NCBI GenBank assembly: GCA_012518315.1
Contig: JAAYSL010000057.1
Span: 1-32,829, forward strand
Direction of reading: 5' to 3'
From: Bacillota bacterium
GTDB lineage: Bacteria > Bacillota > Limnochordia > DTU087
Length of the DNA stretch: 32,829 nucleotides
The notes under the pieces were generated by a model that was not told the origin of the DNA, ran no database searches, and saw nothing but the letters and a program-made list of their open reading frames with translations. Position numbers and translations under genes: made by a program. Positions 22,781-32,185 of the stretch are shown piece after piece. Position 1 is the first letter of the stretch. Every line of letters starts with the position of its first letter.

Positions 22781-23695
22781 GTGACTGAATTTCGTTCTGG
22801 CTTTGTAGCAGTGGTGGGGCGGCCTAATGTGGGCAAATCGACATTGCTTAACCAATTAGTAGGGCATAAGGTTGCCATCGTTTCAGATAAACCTCAGACT
22901 ACTAGAAACCGCATCCATTGCATTTTGACTCGGCCTGATGCGCAAGTAGTGTTTTTGGATACACCGGGTATTCACAAACCTTTGCATAAGCTAGGGGAAT
23001 ACATGGTGCAAACAGCCCTGCGTACCCTCAATGAGGTTGATGCCATTTTTTTTGTGGTCGATGCTTCCAAGCCTCCTGGTAGAGGGGATGAATTCATTGC
23101 AGCTCACCTCCAAAAGGCAGATGCTCCGGTTATCCTTGTGGCAAATAAGATTGACTTGTGGGAGGATGCACCAGAGGGGAAAGGGCGCAAGCAAGTTACG
23201 CTAGATGACTATGCCAAGCTTGGAGAGTATATCACAGTCCTTCCAGTTTCGGCTTTGGAAGGAGATGGGCTAGATGAATTAGTAGACCTGGTGGTAGGGC
23301 TTCTGCCCGAAGGGCCCAAGTATTATCCTGATGATTGGGTCACTGACCATCCAGAGCAATTCATCATGGCTGAACTAATTAGGGAGAGAATCTTGCTCTT
23401 GACCAGGGAAGAGATTCCCCATGCGACAGCTGTAGTGATCGAGCAGGTGGAGGCTAGAGAAGATCGGGACTTAATCGATGTTTGGGCCACCATCTATGTC
23501 GAGCGACCTTCACAGAAAGGAATTGTAATAGGTCGGAATGGGGCTATGCTTAAACAGGTGGGGAAGCTAGCTCGGGAGGAGATTGAGGCGTTGTTGGGTT
23601 CCCAGGTAAACCTGCAGCTCTGGGTAAAGGTCAAGGATGATTGGCGAGAGAGGGCTGGGAGCCTAAGTGATCTGGGGTATACAATAGATTCGTGA
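22781..23695 (+). CDS. era: GTPase Era
   Basis: Essential GTPase that binds the 3' end of 16S rRNA during 30S assembly; 304 aa, normal length. G1 GRPNVGKS (13-20), the switch region KPQTTRNRI, G3 DTPG (60-63) and G4 NKID (122-125) are intact. The C-terminal KH domain (about 205-290) contains ERPSQKGIVIGRNGAMLK. GTG 22781 has GGAAGGAGGTGG (22766-22777). A TnpB fragment begins 13 bp after its stop, and the usual downstream recO is absent here. Confidence 0.97.
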   Translation: MTEFRSGFVAVVGRPNVGKSTLLNQLVGHKVAIVSDKPQTTRNRIHCILTRPDAQVVFLDTPGIHKPLHKLGEYMVQTALRTLNEVDAIFFVVDASKPPGRGDEFIAAHLQKADAPVILVANKIDLWEDAPEGKGRKQVTLDDYAKLGEYITVLPVSALEGDGLDELVDLVVGLLPEGPKYYPDDWVTDHPEQFIMAELIRERILLLTREEIPHATAVVIEQVEAREDRDLIDVWATIYVERPSQKGIVIGRNGAMLKQVGKLAREEIEALLGSQVNLQLWVKVKDDWRERAGSLSDLGYTIDS

Positions 23696-23707
23696 GATTT
23701 CTAGTAG

Positions 23708-23791
23708 AATGCTTATCGAGATGTCAACGCCGCTATCAATATTCTAAAACGTTCAGGCCTGGGCGGGGCCATCGGGGATGTCCGGCAGTAG
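23708..23791 (+). pseudogene. C-terminal remnant of IS200/IS605-family TnpB
   Basis: A 27-codon stretch beginning at 23708 reads N-A-Y-R-D-V-N-A-A-I-N-I-L and ends at TAG 23789-23791. RDVNAAINIL is the RuvC-III region of TnpB, with its catalytic Asp. Two in-frame stops (23702, 23705) lie immediately upstream, so the rest of the gene is gone. It starts 13 bp after era, and the breakpoint is abrupt. Confidence 0.85.
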
Positions 23792-23842
23792 CAGGCTAGA
23801 TGAACCGAGAAGCCTCGGACTTCAGTCCGGGGAGTCGTCACG
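23708..23842 (+). mobile_element. Decayed IS200/IS605 right end with omega-RNA-like hairpin
   Basis: The TnpB tail is followed by GAAGCCTCGGACTTCAGTCC-type sequence forming an 8-bp hairpin, CCTCGGAC (23813-23820) with GTCCGGGG (23825-23832), loop TTCA, then GAGTCGTCAC. This layout matches the right end of IS605-type elements, where the tnpB 3' end plus downstream hairpin encode the omega RNA. No TnpA, left end or full TnpB is present. The exact end of the element is uncertain; 23842 is an estimate. Confidence 0.7.
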
Positions 23843-23956
23843 CTATAGATGTTGGTGTTTCTCCAGGGGAAGGATCTTCTGGCCATTTGCGAGATACAAT
23901 AGAACCAAAGGGGGAAAGGCGCAATCTGCCCCAAGGCATTGCTGCGCCTACTTCGG

Positions 23957-24982
23957 ATGAAAGTAAGCGACTTTGATTACCACCTACCGGAAGAGTTGAT
24001 CGCCCAGGAGCCGGTGGAGCCGCGAGATGCCTCCCGGCTCTTGGTGGTTCACAGGGAGACCGGTGCACTTCGGCATCGGGTTTTCCGGGATATTATCGAA
24101 TATCTAGAGCCCAGTGATGTGCTGGTGATTAACGATACCAAGGTGATTCCGGCAAGACTCTTCGGTATCAAGAAGGAGACCGGCGCCAGGGTAGAAGTAC
24201 TCCTGCTTAGGCGCATATCCCAGGATGTATGGGAGGTTTTGGTAAGGCCGGGTCGCCGGGTGCCCCCAGGTACTTGGCTGGAATTTGGTGATGGCGTTCT
24301 AACCGCCAAAGTGGTGGATACAACTGCCGCGGGAGGACGGGTTCTGGAGTTTATCTATCAAGGTGTCTTTGAAGCAATTCTAGATGAACTGGGCCAGATG
24401 CCCTTACCACCATATATTCATAAAGAGCTTTCAGATAAAGAGCGTTACCAGACGGTGTATGCCCGAAAAGACGGTTCAGCCGCAGCCCCTACCGCCGGTT
24501 TGCATTTCACCCCTGGATTACTGGATAGAATTGCCAGACGTGGTGTTGCCCTCTGTTCCATTACTTTACATGTTGGCTTGGGGACTTTTCGTCCTGTAAA
24601 GGTGGATAATGTTGAGGAACACAGAATGCACGGAGAATACTACTCCATTAACCAAGAGACGGCTTTAGCGATCCAGAAGGCCAAGAAGGCAGGGGGAAGG
24701 GTGGTTGCGGTAGGCACCACCACTACCCGAACTTTGGAGGCTGTTATGCAGCAGCATGGGGAACTAGCAGCTTGTAGCGGCTGGACTGATATATTCATTT
24801 ACCCAGGCTTTAGATTCCAGATTGTGGATGCCCTCATCACCAATTTCCACTTGCCCCGCTCGACACTCTTGATGCTAGTTTCCGCTTTTGCTGGCAAAGA
24901 TCTTGTTTTACAGGCCTACGAGACTGCCATCAAAGAGGAGTATCGGTTCTTTAGTTTTGGAGATGCCATGCTGATTCTATAG
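23957..24982 (+). CDS. queA: S-adenosylmethionine:tRNA ribosyltransferase-isomerase QueA
   Basis: Transfers and isomerises the ribosyl moiety of SAM onto preQ1-modified tRNA to give epoxyqueuosine; 341 aa. Family segments are [40 protein letters not shown] and [14 protein letters not shown], ending [16 protein letters not shown] 23957 is set by homology of its N-terminus; TTG 23939 is in frame but gives no family match. No SD directly precedes ATG: AAAGGGGGAAAGG (23907-23919) lies upstream and a two-tier hairpin (23917-23949) intervenes. It forms a queuosine pair with tgt. A degenerate copy of its last 15 codons follows (25003-25047). Confidence 0.95.
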   Translation: MKVSDFDYHLPEELIAQEPVEPRDASRLLVVHRETGALRHRVFRDIIEYLEPSDVLVINDTKVIPARLFGIKKETGARVEVLLLRRISQDVWEVLVRPGRRVPPGTWLEFGDGVLTAKVVDTTAAGGRVLEFIYQGVFEAILDELGQMPLPPYIHKELSDKERYQTVYARKDGSAAAPTAGLHFTPGLLDRIARRGVALCSITLHVGLGTFRPVKVDNVEEHRMHGEYYSINQETALAIQKAKKAGGRVVAVGTTTTRTLEAVMQQHGELAACSGWTDIFIYPGFRFQIVDALITNFHLPRSTLLMLVSAFAGKDLVLQAYETAIKEEYRFFSFGDAMLIL

Positions 24983-25002
24983 GATCACAGTTGACCATAG
25001 GG

Positions 25003-25047
25003 AGTTACCGGAACTGCAGTTTCGGACATACCATGCTGATCCTATGG
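25003..25047 (+). repeat. Degenerate duplicate of the queA 3' end
   Basis: Fifteen codons here give S-Y-R-N-C-S-F-G-H-T-M-L-I-L-W, aligned without gaps to the QueA end [13 protein letters not shown] and its stop (24938-24982). About 32 of 45 bases match; several differences are third-position synonymous changes, and the stop TAG has become TGG. The remaining part of the 24983-25166 gap shows no gene or clear promoter. Confidence 0.7.
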
Positions 25048-25133
25048 AACCGGGCTCAAGCGTATACATTCACGTTTGTCGGTGGCAAGCAAGGATTCAA
25101 AGATAAGCAAGGCTGTAACGATAGATCTGATAG

Positions 25134-26288
<1,155 letters not shown>

Positions 26289-26376
26289 CGGGTTTTGCAG
26301 GAATGAAGTCTAGAACGAGGAAGTTAGTGTTCATTGCCCAATTTTGACGGGCAGCGAGGGAAAGGAGGGGTAGAAG

Positions 26377-26667
26377 ATGGTGTTACTTACCGCCGCGGCA
26401 GAGCCACAAGGTAGCGTGTTTGCGCTATTTATGCCTTTCATTATCATGTTGGTAGTGTTTTATCTGTTTCTCATAAGGCCCCAGCAAAAACAGCAGAAAG
26501 AACGACAGAGCATGCTGAATGCGCTGAAGAAAGGCGACAAGGTGGTCACTGTCGGTGGCATCTATGGGGAGATTACCGCTATCAAGGATGATGAGATTAC
26601 CTTGCGGATCGCAGATAAGGTAGAGATCCGTGTGTCTCGCTCCGGTATCGGGCGGGCACTAGGTTAA
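26377..26667 (+). CDS. yajC: Preprotein translocase accessory subunit YajC
   Basis: Small single-span membrane protein (96 aa) accompanying SecDF. A transmembrane helix (about 14-35) is followed by FLIRPQQKQQKERQ and GDKVVTVGGIYGEIT, both diagnostic. ATG 26377 has AAAGGAGGGG (26360-26369). secD/secF do not follow here; instead a terminator and the opposing ssrA gene follow, so the tgt-yajC unit ends here. Confidence 0.96.
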   Translation: MVLLTAAAEPQGSVFALFMPFIIMLVVFYLFLIRPQQKQQKERQSMLNALKKGDKVVTVGGIYGEITAIKDDEITLRIADKVEIRVSRSGIGRALG

Positions 26668-26704
26668 TATAGCGTAGTCACAACTGGAGATGGTAGAAAT
26701 GAGT

Positions 26705-26743
26705 AAAGCAGAAGGCATTAGCCTCCTGCTTTGCTTGTTTTAT
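26705..26743. terminator. Shared bidirectional terminator of yajC and ssrA
   Basis: The stem 26705-26716 / 26721-26732 (12 pairs with one A-C mismatch, loop ATTA) is followed on the plus strand by GCTTGTTTTATT. On the minus strand the same hairpin lies 11 nt past the tmRNA CCA end, with a TTTACTCATTT tail. It serves yajC and the convergent tmRNA gene. Confidence 0.8.
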
Positions 26744-27095
26744 TGGTGGAGGTGAGCGGAGTTGCACCGCTGTCCACAAATGAAGCCACAATGACTTCTA
26801 CGAGCGTAGCCCTTGTTTGACATTCGCTTCTATCTAGCCCCAAGGGCAGGGCTAGACGGAAACTAGCTCATTAGGTTTCCCCTTCTAGTTATGAGCATCC
26901 CCGGAAGGGTATCCCGCAGTATGACACTCTATCCTATCCGGCAGGAACAGAAAGGTAGAGCGTAGCTGCTATTAAGCAGCAGCTAGAGCGTAATTATCGT
27001 TTGCGTTTAGTTTAAGTTCCCACTGTTTAGCGAGGCATGGGACCTCGGCTCGCTTCCATTGCCACTCTCATCTGTGTCGAACCTAATTCACCCCC
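26744..27095 (-). ncRNA. ssrA: Transfer-messenger RNA (tmRNA)
   Basis: One-piece tmRNA of about 352 nt that rescues stalled ribosomes with SmpB. The minus-strand 5' end GGGGGTG pairs with CACCTCC just before the encoded ACCA 3' end (7-bp acceptor stem). The 5' part holds GGTTCGACA, and the 3' part a T-arm GACAGCGGTGCAACTCCGCT. The tag frame runs from GCA (27004) to TAA (26972) and encodes ANDNYALAAA, a typical degradation tag ending in the hydrophobic Ala tail. It lies 37 nt after smpB on the same strand, so it may be cotranscribed and processed by RNase P, although a weak promoter upstream cannot be excluded. Confidence 0.96.
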
Positions 27096-27132
27096 AAGTT
27101 ATAAACCACATCCTTGGGACTAGTACCTAACC

Positions 27133-27594
27133 CTACTGGTTTTGCTCCTTTAAGATGCGGTCAATTCGCCGCTTCTCATCTCTTCTGGCGATGGCTTCTC
27201 GTTTATCATATAGCTTCTTGCCTTTGGCAAGTGCCAGTTCAATTTTGGCCTTGCCCCGCCGAAAATATACCTTAAGTGGTATGAGTGTATAGCCCCTCTC
27301 CTGGGTCTGCCCAAGTAGGCGCATGATCTCCCGCTTGTGCATTAGGAGCTTCCTAGTGCGCTTTGGCTCATGGTTAAACATATTGCCATGAGTATAGGGG
27401 CTGATATGCATATTATATAAGAAAAGTTCGCCATTTTCAACTACAGCATAGGAGTCTCTTAGGTTAGCCCGCCCCAGGCGTAAGGATTTGACTTCCGTAC
27501 CTGTTAGGGCAATCCCTGCTTCGAATGTCTCCTCGATGTGGTAGTCATGGCGGGCTTTTCGGTTTTCTGCAATGATCTTGATTCCCTCTGCCAC
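27133..27594 (-). CDS. smpB: SsrA-binding protein SmpB
   Basis: Binds tmRNA and places it in the ribosome for trans-translation; 153 aa. Hallmarks are [39 protein letters not shown] and LYNMHISPY; the C-terminal tail [19 protein letters not shown], which enters the mRNA channel, is intact. GTG 27594 is chosen since GGAGGG lies about 7 nt upstream and the longer open frame (to 27681) adds 29 residues without family similarity. ssrA follows on the same strand. Confidence 0.96.
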   Translation of the reverse strand: MAEGIKIIAENRKARHDYHIEETFEAGIALTGTEVKSLRLGRANLRDSYAVVENGELFLYNMHISPYTHGNMFNHEPKRTRKLLMHKREIMRLLGQTQERGYTLIPLKVYFRRGKAKIELALAKGKKLYDKREAIARRDEKRRIDRILKEQNQ

Positions 27595-27624
27595 GGTCTT
27601 TCCCTCCGGCTTTCTAGTCCCAGG

Positions 27625-27654
27625 ATAATAATACCCTACCGGGTTGACAGGCAA
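27625..27654 (-). promoter_or_regulatory. Proximal smpB promoter candidate
   Basis: Minus strand: TTGCCT (27654-27649), an 18-bp spacer and TATTAT (27630-27625). Transcription would start near 27618, about 25 nt before the GTG start of smpB. Confidence 0.5.
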
Positions 27655-27711
27655 ACTCCAGAAGGGTTGGTAAGTGAACACAGGGATAGAAACTGCCTCG
27701 ATTGCACCTAT

Positions 27712-27741
27712 ATTATACGGTTAGATGGGGTGGTGTGTCAA
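27712..27741 (-). promoter_or_regulatory. Distal smpB promoter, consensus sigma-A
   Basis: Minus strand: TTGACA (27741-27736), an 18-bp spacer and TATAAT (27717-27712). Both hexamers are perfect. Transcription from near 27705 would cover smpB and ssrA. Confidence 0.8.
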
Positions 27742-27896
27742 ATTCCGATCCTCGTTTTTCCAGGAAAGTCACAAACCTAAGCAAGGATCCTAGAAGAACT
27801 TGTCGAATTAGACTCCACAGGGCCACAGGTTAATGATACGATTCAAAAGGGTGAAAATGCTTAACTATAAGTCTTACAGCGGGAGGGGGAAACCAG

Positions 27897-28844
27897 ATGA
27901 TCCAAACAGAAGGGCTAACGAAGAAATTCGATGGTCTCACCGCAGTAGACAACCTAAATGTCCACGTGGAAAAAGGTGAGATCTATGGTTTCTTGGGTCC
28001 CAATGGTGCAGGTAAAACTACCACCATTATGATGCTCCTGGGGATGGAGCGGCCCACACAAGGGACAATCAAGTTGTTTGGGAAGGATCTGGCACAGAGC
28101 TATTTTGAGATTAAGCGTCGTGTCGGTGTGCTATCCGAGTTTCAATTCCTGTATGAAGATATGACGGCTAAGGAGTATCTGCGATTCTTTGCCGACTTGT
28201 ATGAGGTGGAAAACCCGGACAGGAAGATCGATGAGGTACTAAGTCGTATTGATCTACTAGACAGGCAACATGAACTACTCAGTGGTTATTCCAAAGGGAT
28301 GAAACAGAAGTTGGGTATGGCGCGGGTTTTACTTCATGATCCGGATCTGTTAATCCTCGATGAACCACAGTCATCATTGGATCCCTATGGGATTAAGGAA
28401 ATTCGGGATATTATCATGGAGGAGAATAGTAAAGGAAAGACCTTATTCATATCCTCTCACATCCTATCGGAAATCGAACGGACATGCCATCGCGTAGGTA
28501 TCATCCATCATGGTAAGCTTCTGGCGGAAGATGACATGACACACTTGAAACAGCAGGTCACGAGCGAGATGGAGATTGCAGTTGAGCTAGAAGCATATAA
28601 CGATGCTATCGGAGGAGACCTCAAGGAGCAGGAATTTGTCAATTCCGTAACCCACGAGGGCAATAAGCTAACCATCAAGACTGATGTCGGTGAAGACCAC
28701 CGGGCCGAGATTTCTCGGATAATATCCAGTAACGGTGGGGTAGTACTCTCTATGGTGGCTAAGGAGATAAGCCTGGAAGAGGCTTTTGTGATCATTACAG
28801 AAAAGAACCTTTCCTTGCTGACAAAGGAGGGGCAGGCATCGTGA
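27897..28844 (+). CDS. ABC transporter ATP-binding protein
   Basis: Cytoplasmic ATPase of an ABC-2-type exporter, 315 aa. Walker A GPNGAGKTT (34-42), the signature SGYSKGMKQK (129-138), Walker B LLILDEP (151-157), D-loop SSLD (159-162) and H-loop His188 are all present. The Walker B follow-on reads DEPQSSLDP instead of the common DEPTSGLDP. Residues about 215-315 form an extra C-terminal region typical of DrrA/CcmA-like drug or lipid exporters. ATG 27897 has GGGAGGGGG (27881-27889). A weak promoter (TTCAAA 27842, TATAAG 27866) may precede it. It overlaps the permease gene by 4 nt (GTGA). Substrate unknown. Confidence 0.94.
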   Translation: MIQTEGLTKKFDGLTAVDNLNVHVEKGEIYGFLGPNGAGKTTTIMMLLGMERPTQGTIKLFGKDLAQSYFEIKRRVGVLSEFQFLYEDMTAKEYLRFFADLYEVENPDRKIDEVLSRIDLLDRQHELLSGYSKGMKQKLGMARVLLHDPDLLILDEPQSSLDPYGIKEIRDIIMEENSKGKTLFISSHILSEIERTCHRVGIIHHGKLLAEDDMTHLKQQVTSEMEIAVELEAYNDAIGGDLKEQEFVNSVTHEGNKLTIKTDVGEDHRAEISRIISSNGGVVLSMVAKEISLEEAFVIITEKNLSLLTKEGQAS

Positions 28845-29671
28845 GCAAAATGAAGTATAGGCGTAATGCCATTGGTGTAATTGCCCGGCGGGACATTAAG
28901 TCCACCGTTAATGGCATAGGTATTTATGTGGCGGCATCGTTGGCTTTCTTGGTGGCGATGCTATTTGTGCGGAGCAATCTCAAAGGTGTCACCGAGAACG
29001 GCCTGATGGTTATGGTGAATCCCCTTAACTATCCACTGTTTATCGCAGTGATTATCGGGGCTACCTATCTAGCTCTGACTTCTACCATCTCGGTGGCAAG
29101 GGAGCGAGATCAAGGGACCCTGGAAGTGCTTTTCTATGGTCCTGTGGATAGCACCACCTATATCACTGCTAAGTTCGTAGAACAGATAGTGACTTTCCTA
29201 GGGCTAATCGTAGTCTATATTGCAGTCTTTTTCATAATATCCAAGATGACCAATTTCGGGATGGATGGCAGTTTCTTGGCGATGGCAGGCCTATCGGTGC
29301 TCCTTGCGGCATCGATTGTGGCTTTTGGCTTGCTGTTATCCACGGTTTCCAGAAGTGCCCGGACTTCGGTTATAGTGCTTTTGGTGCTGCTTTTGGCATT
29401 TCTCGCCATTGATATCGTCGCGGGCATTCTAAATAGCATGTCAGCTAAAGACATGTCAGCTACCCTTATCTATGCTAGGGTAGCGGTGGATATGCTGAAT
29501 CGAGGTCTGAAGTGGATCTCACCCTTTGCTTATCTTAATCGGGGTATTGCGGCAGTAGGGTTGGGAGTTGCCAGTCAGATCCTCAGTAGTATCGGTGCCT
29601 CTTTGCTATACACTGTTGTCCTTTTGGCTTTGGCTGTCCAGTTCCTGGATCGTAGGGGGGTTCGTAAATGA
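28841..29671 (+). CDS. ABC-2 family transporter permease
   Basis: Integral-membrane partner of the upstream ATPase, 276 aa, with six predicted transmembrane helices (about 25-45, 62-85, 110-135, 144-167, 174-195, 247-268). The segment RERDQGTLEVLFYGPVDSTTYITAKF after helix 2 matches the coupling region of NosY/ABC-2 permeases. GTG 28841 has AAAGGAGGGG (28823-28832) 8 nt upstream. It overlaps the next gene by ATGA (29668-29671). Direction and substrate are not determined; ABC-2 systems usually export. Confidence 0.9.
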   Translation: MSKMKYRRNAIGVIARRDIKSTVNGIGIYVAASLAFLVAMLFVRSNLKGVTENGLMVMVNPLNYPLFIAVIIGATYLALTSTISVARERDQGTLEVLFYGPVDSTTYITAKFVEQIVTFLGLIVVYIAVFFIISKMTNFGMDGSFLAMAGLSVLLAASIVAFGLLLSTVSRSARTSVIVLLVLLLAFLAIDIVAGILNSMSAKDMSATLIYARVAVDMLNRGLKWISPFAYLNRGIAAVGLGVASQILSSIGASLLYTVVLLALAVQFLDRRGVRK

Positions 29672-31005
29672 GGAACAAAATCTTGTGCATTTCGATACTG
29701 GTTATCGCTTTACTCATGGCGGTCGGCAGTGTGCAAGCGGCACCCCCTCAGCGGGAAAAGCAAAATGTGTATGGGATTACTCCTTGGACCGGCAAAGAGT
29801 ATGGTGGTACCTTCGCACCAAAAGGTGTAGATAAGATCCACCTTTTGGCTGGTGAGAATAACGTACTCAATACACTAGAGACGGAAGTGTATTTCTGGCC
29901 TATCACCAATGAGTATATGGCCAACTGGTTCGAGAGCAAGGTTGTGATTGATGGTAGGCTTCAGATCCTGCAAGATGGTAAAGAAATCAAGGTGCTGGAG
30001 AGGCAGCCTTATGTGCATGTATATCCCCAAGGCTTTTACGGCGGTGTCTCCAAGCTGGTGGTGGGAGATGAAGCCGAAAAGAAGTACCAGGAGTATCAAC
30101 AGGCCATCGATGATTATTGGAAGGCCATTAGTGACTACCGTGAGGCTTATGCAGCCTATGAACAACAGATGGCTGAGATCCTAAAGGAAGTCACCGAAAC
30201 TGGTAAGACCTATGCGGAGGAGGAACTGCCCAAGGCCCCCGAGCAGCCCGAGCCACCGACTTTGTATGTTACCGGTGTGACAGAGGCCTTCATCGTTAAC
30301 CTACCGGTGGGTGAATATGCAATTCGCACAATTGATGCCGATGGCAATACCGTTGAAGGGACTGACAAAAAGCTCAGTGTCTTTGAGAAGCGGCGGAGTG
30401 GAGTTGGCTACCAGATTATCCCGGAGAGCAAATGGACCCGTCCGGTACAATCCGATGATGCTACCCAGATTCTATATCTTGAGGGTACCAGAACCATGTA
30501 TCTGAAGGCCTTTCATGAAGCAGAGTACAATCAGCATGATTTTCTGCGGATGACGAGCCTGGAAAAGCCCTTGGCTGGTAAAGGGGCAGAAAGTGCTTAT
30601 ATGTGGGTACATGAAGAAGAGGTGCCCGATACCAAGGTTCAGGTTCTCCAGGCTGGGGAAGTCGTCATGGAGGTTCCTACCAAACCCTACTATGTCAAGC
30701 AAACACCGGGCTATGCCCTGGGCTATGATATAGTTGAGTTTGATGCAGAGTCAGATGAATTCTTAGGAAGAAAACCTAGCTTTGAAGCCGTCAAACTGGA
30801 GCTCGGGCCGGGCAGCTATCAGATTCGGGTGGTGGATGCCACAGGGCAAGTCCTCAAGGGGAGTGTCAGAGATATCCGCTCTGTGAATGTAGTGCCCATG
30901 TGGCAGCTATACTTGCTTTCTTTGGTACCACTTATCTTTGGTTTAGTTGTAGTCCTACGTCGGCGCAACCTACGCCTGAAGGCGGCTAAACCGGTGACTG
31001 CCTAG
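29668..31005 (+). CDS. Exported, C-terminally anchored protein linked to the ABC transporter
   Basis: Unknown family. The 445-residue product has a signal peptide (cleavage near VQA-A, residue 24), a long extracytoplasmic region and a C-terminal transmembrane helix (about 412-429) followed by basic RRRNLRLK, so it is anchored with an outside ectodomain. A helix at about 135-175 has tyrosines at 143, 150, 157 and 164 (exact heptads). Beta-rich parts flank it, including PVGEYAIRTIDADGNTVEG and GPGSYQIRVVDATGQVLKG, two similar modules resembling each other. Its ATGA overlap with the permease gene indicates one system; an accessory or substrate-binding role is inferred. A terminator follows. Confidence 0.82.
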   Translation: MRNKILCISILVIALLMAVGSVQAAPPQREKQNVYGITPWTGKEYGGTFAPKGVDKIHLLAGENNVLNTLETEVYFWPITNEYMANWFESKVVIDGRLQILQDGKEIKVLERQPYVHVYPQGFYGGVSKLVVGDEAEKKYQEYQQAIDDYWKAISDYREAYAAYEQQMAEILKEVTETGKTYAEEELPKAPEQPEPPTLYVTGVTEAFIVNLPVGEYAIRTIDADGNTVEGTDKKLSVFEKRRSGVGYQIIPESKWTRPVQSDDATQILYLEGTRTMYLKAFHEAEYNQHDFLRMTSLEKPLAGKGAESAYMWVHEEEVPDTKVQVLQAGEVVMEVPTKPYYVKQTPGYALGYDIVEFDAESDEFLGRKPSFEAVKLELGPGSYQIRVVDATGQVLKGSVRDIRSVNVVPMWQLYLLSLVPLIFGLVVVLRRRNLRLKAAKPVTA

Positions 31006-31061
31006 GGCTTGTCTTCTAGGAGACCAGCTCTGATGGCTAGAGAGTGTGGAGTTGGATATGG

Positions 31062-31093
31062 CAGGGTGTCCTTGCGGCACCCTGTTTTCTTTT
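31062..31093 (+). terminator. Terminator of the ABC operon
   Basis: A 7-bp stem, CAGGGTG (31062-31068) with CACCCTG (31078-31084), has a 9-nt loop and a TTTTCTTTT tail. It lies 57 bp after the 445-residue protein. Confidence 0.88.
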
Positions 31094-31131
31094 GTGGTAG
31101 AGAAGGGGAGTCATAAGTAAATCACTCTTAG

Positions 31132-31137
31132 TATAAT
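31132..31137 (+). promoter_or_regulatory. Possible -10 element before the carboxypeptidase-regulatory-like gene
   Basis: TATAAT lies 39 bp upstream of ATG 31176 and past the terminator. No convincing -35 is 16-18 bp upstream. Its position suits the next gene only. Confidence 0.35.
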
Positions 31138-31175
31138 AGTTATCTGGAAGCTACCTTGGAGCCATAACTGGCCTC

Positions 31176-32039
31176 ATGGCAATACAAGGGAAATCGGGGG
31201 TTGTCAGCTTGTATGATCCCGGGTTTTGGCGCAAATTTAGGAGAATGGGACTAATCACCATTACCATGTGTTTGGGTATTGGTTATCTCGTCATTTCTGC
31301 CTATACAGTAGGACTCGGCCTAAGGCAGGTAATACCTACCCGGGTTGTTTCAGGATTCCTGCCACCATCAGATCGTGGCGTGATCGAGGCAGTAGTGCGT
31401 GATGTGCTTGGCAATGCTATCCCTCAAGCTAGAATCGAGGTTTTGGATGCCAAGGTTACATGTGACCAGCAGGGTAGGTTTCGGATAGAGAATGTACCGG
31501 TGGGAACGGTTGAGCTTTCGATTAAGGCGGCGGGGTTTCAAGATGCAACCATCCAAATCTTAGTTGAGCCTGGAGTTAATTATCCTCGGATTAGTCAAGA
31601 CACTGGGCTGTGGCCCCTGGATTTCTACATACGCTTTCATGCCTTTACCAATTCCTTAGAGGATACAGACACTAGACTGCTATTTGGATTGGTGGAAGTG
31701 GTGAACCCTGGCAAAGGAGCTCTTCTAGTTAGTCGAATAGAAGTACGAGATCCCCGGGGGCAGGTGGTTTATGATCTGTTGGAATCAGAGGAGGTTATGA
31801 ATCATATCAGCCAGACATACAATCTGCAGCTGGTGATGGAGCCTGTCCCGGCCTACGTTATTCCTCCGCAAGGTATTGTTGTCTTCGAGCTAGACGCTTT
31901 GCCAAGACCCCGTAGAGGAGAGTACCATCTGTGGCTAGCTTATGCTACCCCCAAAGACCACCAGCGGGGTCGGTTTTTGGCTGTTCATCTAGCCGATGAA
32001 ATGAATTTTGATCCAGACCTCGATCCCCACACCCCCTGA
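31176..32039 (+). CDS. Membrane-anchored protein with carboxypeptidase-regulatory-like domain
   Basis: The 287-residue product has an N-terminal basic segment (FWRKFRRMG), one transmembrane helix (about 25-48) and an extracytoplasmic part. Residues about 68-140 (GVIEAVVRDVLGNAIPQARIEV ... DQQGRFRIENVPVGTVELSIKAAGFQ) match the carboxypeptidase-D regulatory/transthyretin-like beta-sandwich, a common non-catalytic surface module. The rest (about 150-287) is not recognised and includes a beta-rich segment, RIEVRDPRGQVVYDL. ATG 31176 has only GGAG (31157-31160), 15 nt away; TTG 31209, with GGGGG 8 nt upstream, is a plausible alternative start. No catalytic carboxypeptidase domain is present. Function unknown. 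Confidence 0.72.
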   Translation: MAIQGKSGVVSLYDPGFWRKFRRMGLITITMCLGIGYLVISAYTVGLGLRQVIPTRVVSGFLPPSDRGVIEAVVRDVLGNAIPQARIEVLDAKVTCDQQGRFRIENVPVGTVELSIKAAGFQDATIQILVEPGVNYPRISQDTGLWPLDFYIRFHAFTNSLEDTDTRLLFGLVEVVNPGKGALLVSRIEVRDPRGQVVYDLLESEEVMNHISQTYNLQLVMEPVPAYVIPPQGIVVFELDALPRPRRGEYHLWLAYATPKDHQRGRFLAVHLADEMNFDPDLDPHTP

Positions 32040-32185
32040 AATACTTTCCTATAGACTATCGTATTTCCAGTACTCCACAAGGAGCCTTAAGTTTCATGTC
32101 GAAAATATTGAGGTACAAGCCCTTTTTCGGGTTATCCAGTCCGCCGTTGGCGTATTTCGGGGAATTTTGCGAGGGGTGAAGTATA

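Noticed and set aside
27595-27681. Longer smpB starting at 27681.
   Set aside because: The 29 added residues do not match SmpB, and a proximal promoter lies inside this stretch; GTG 27594 has an SD.
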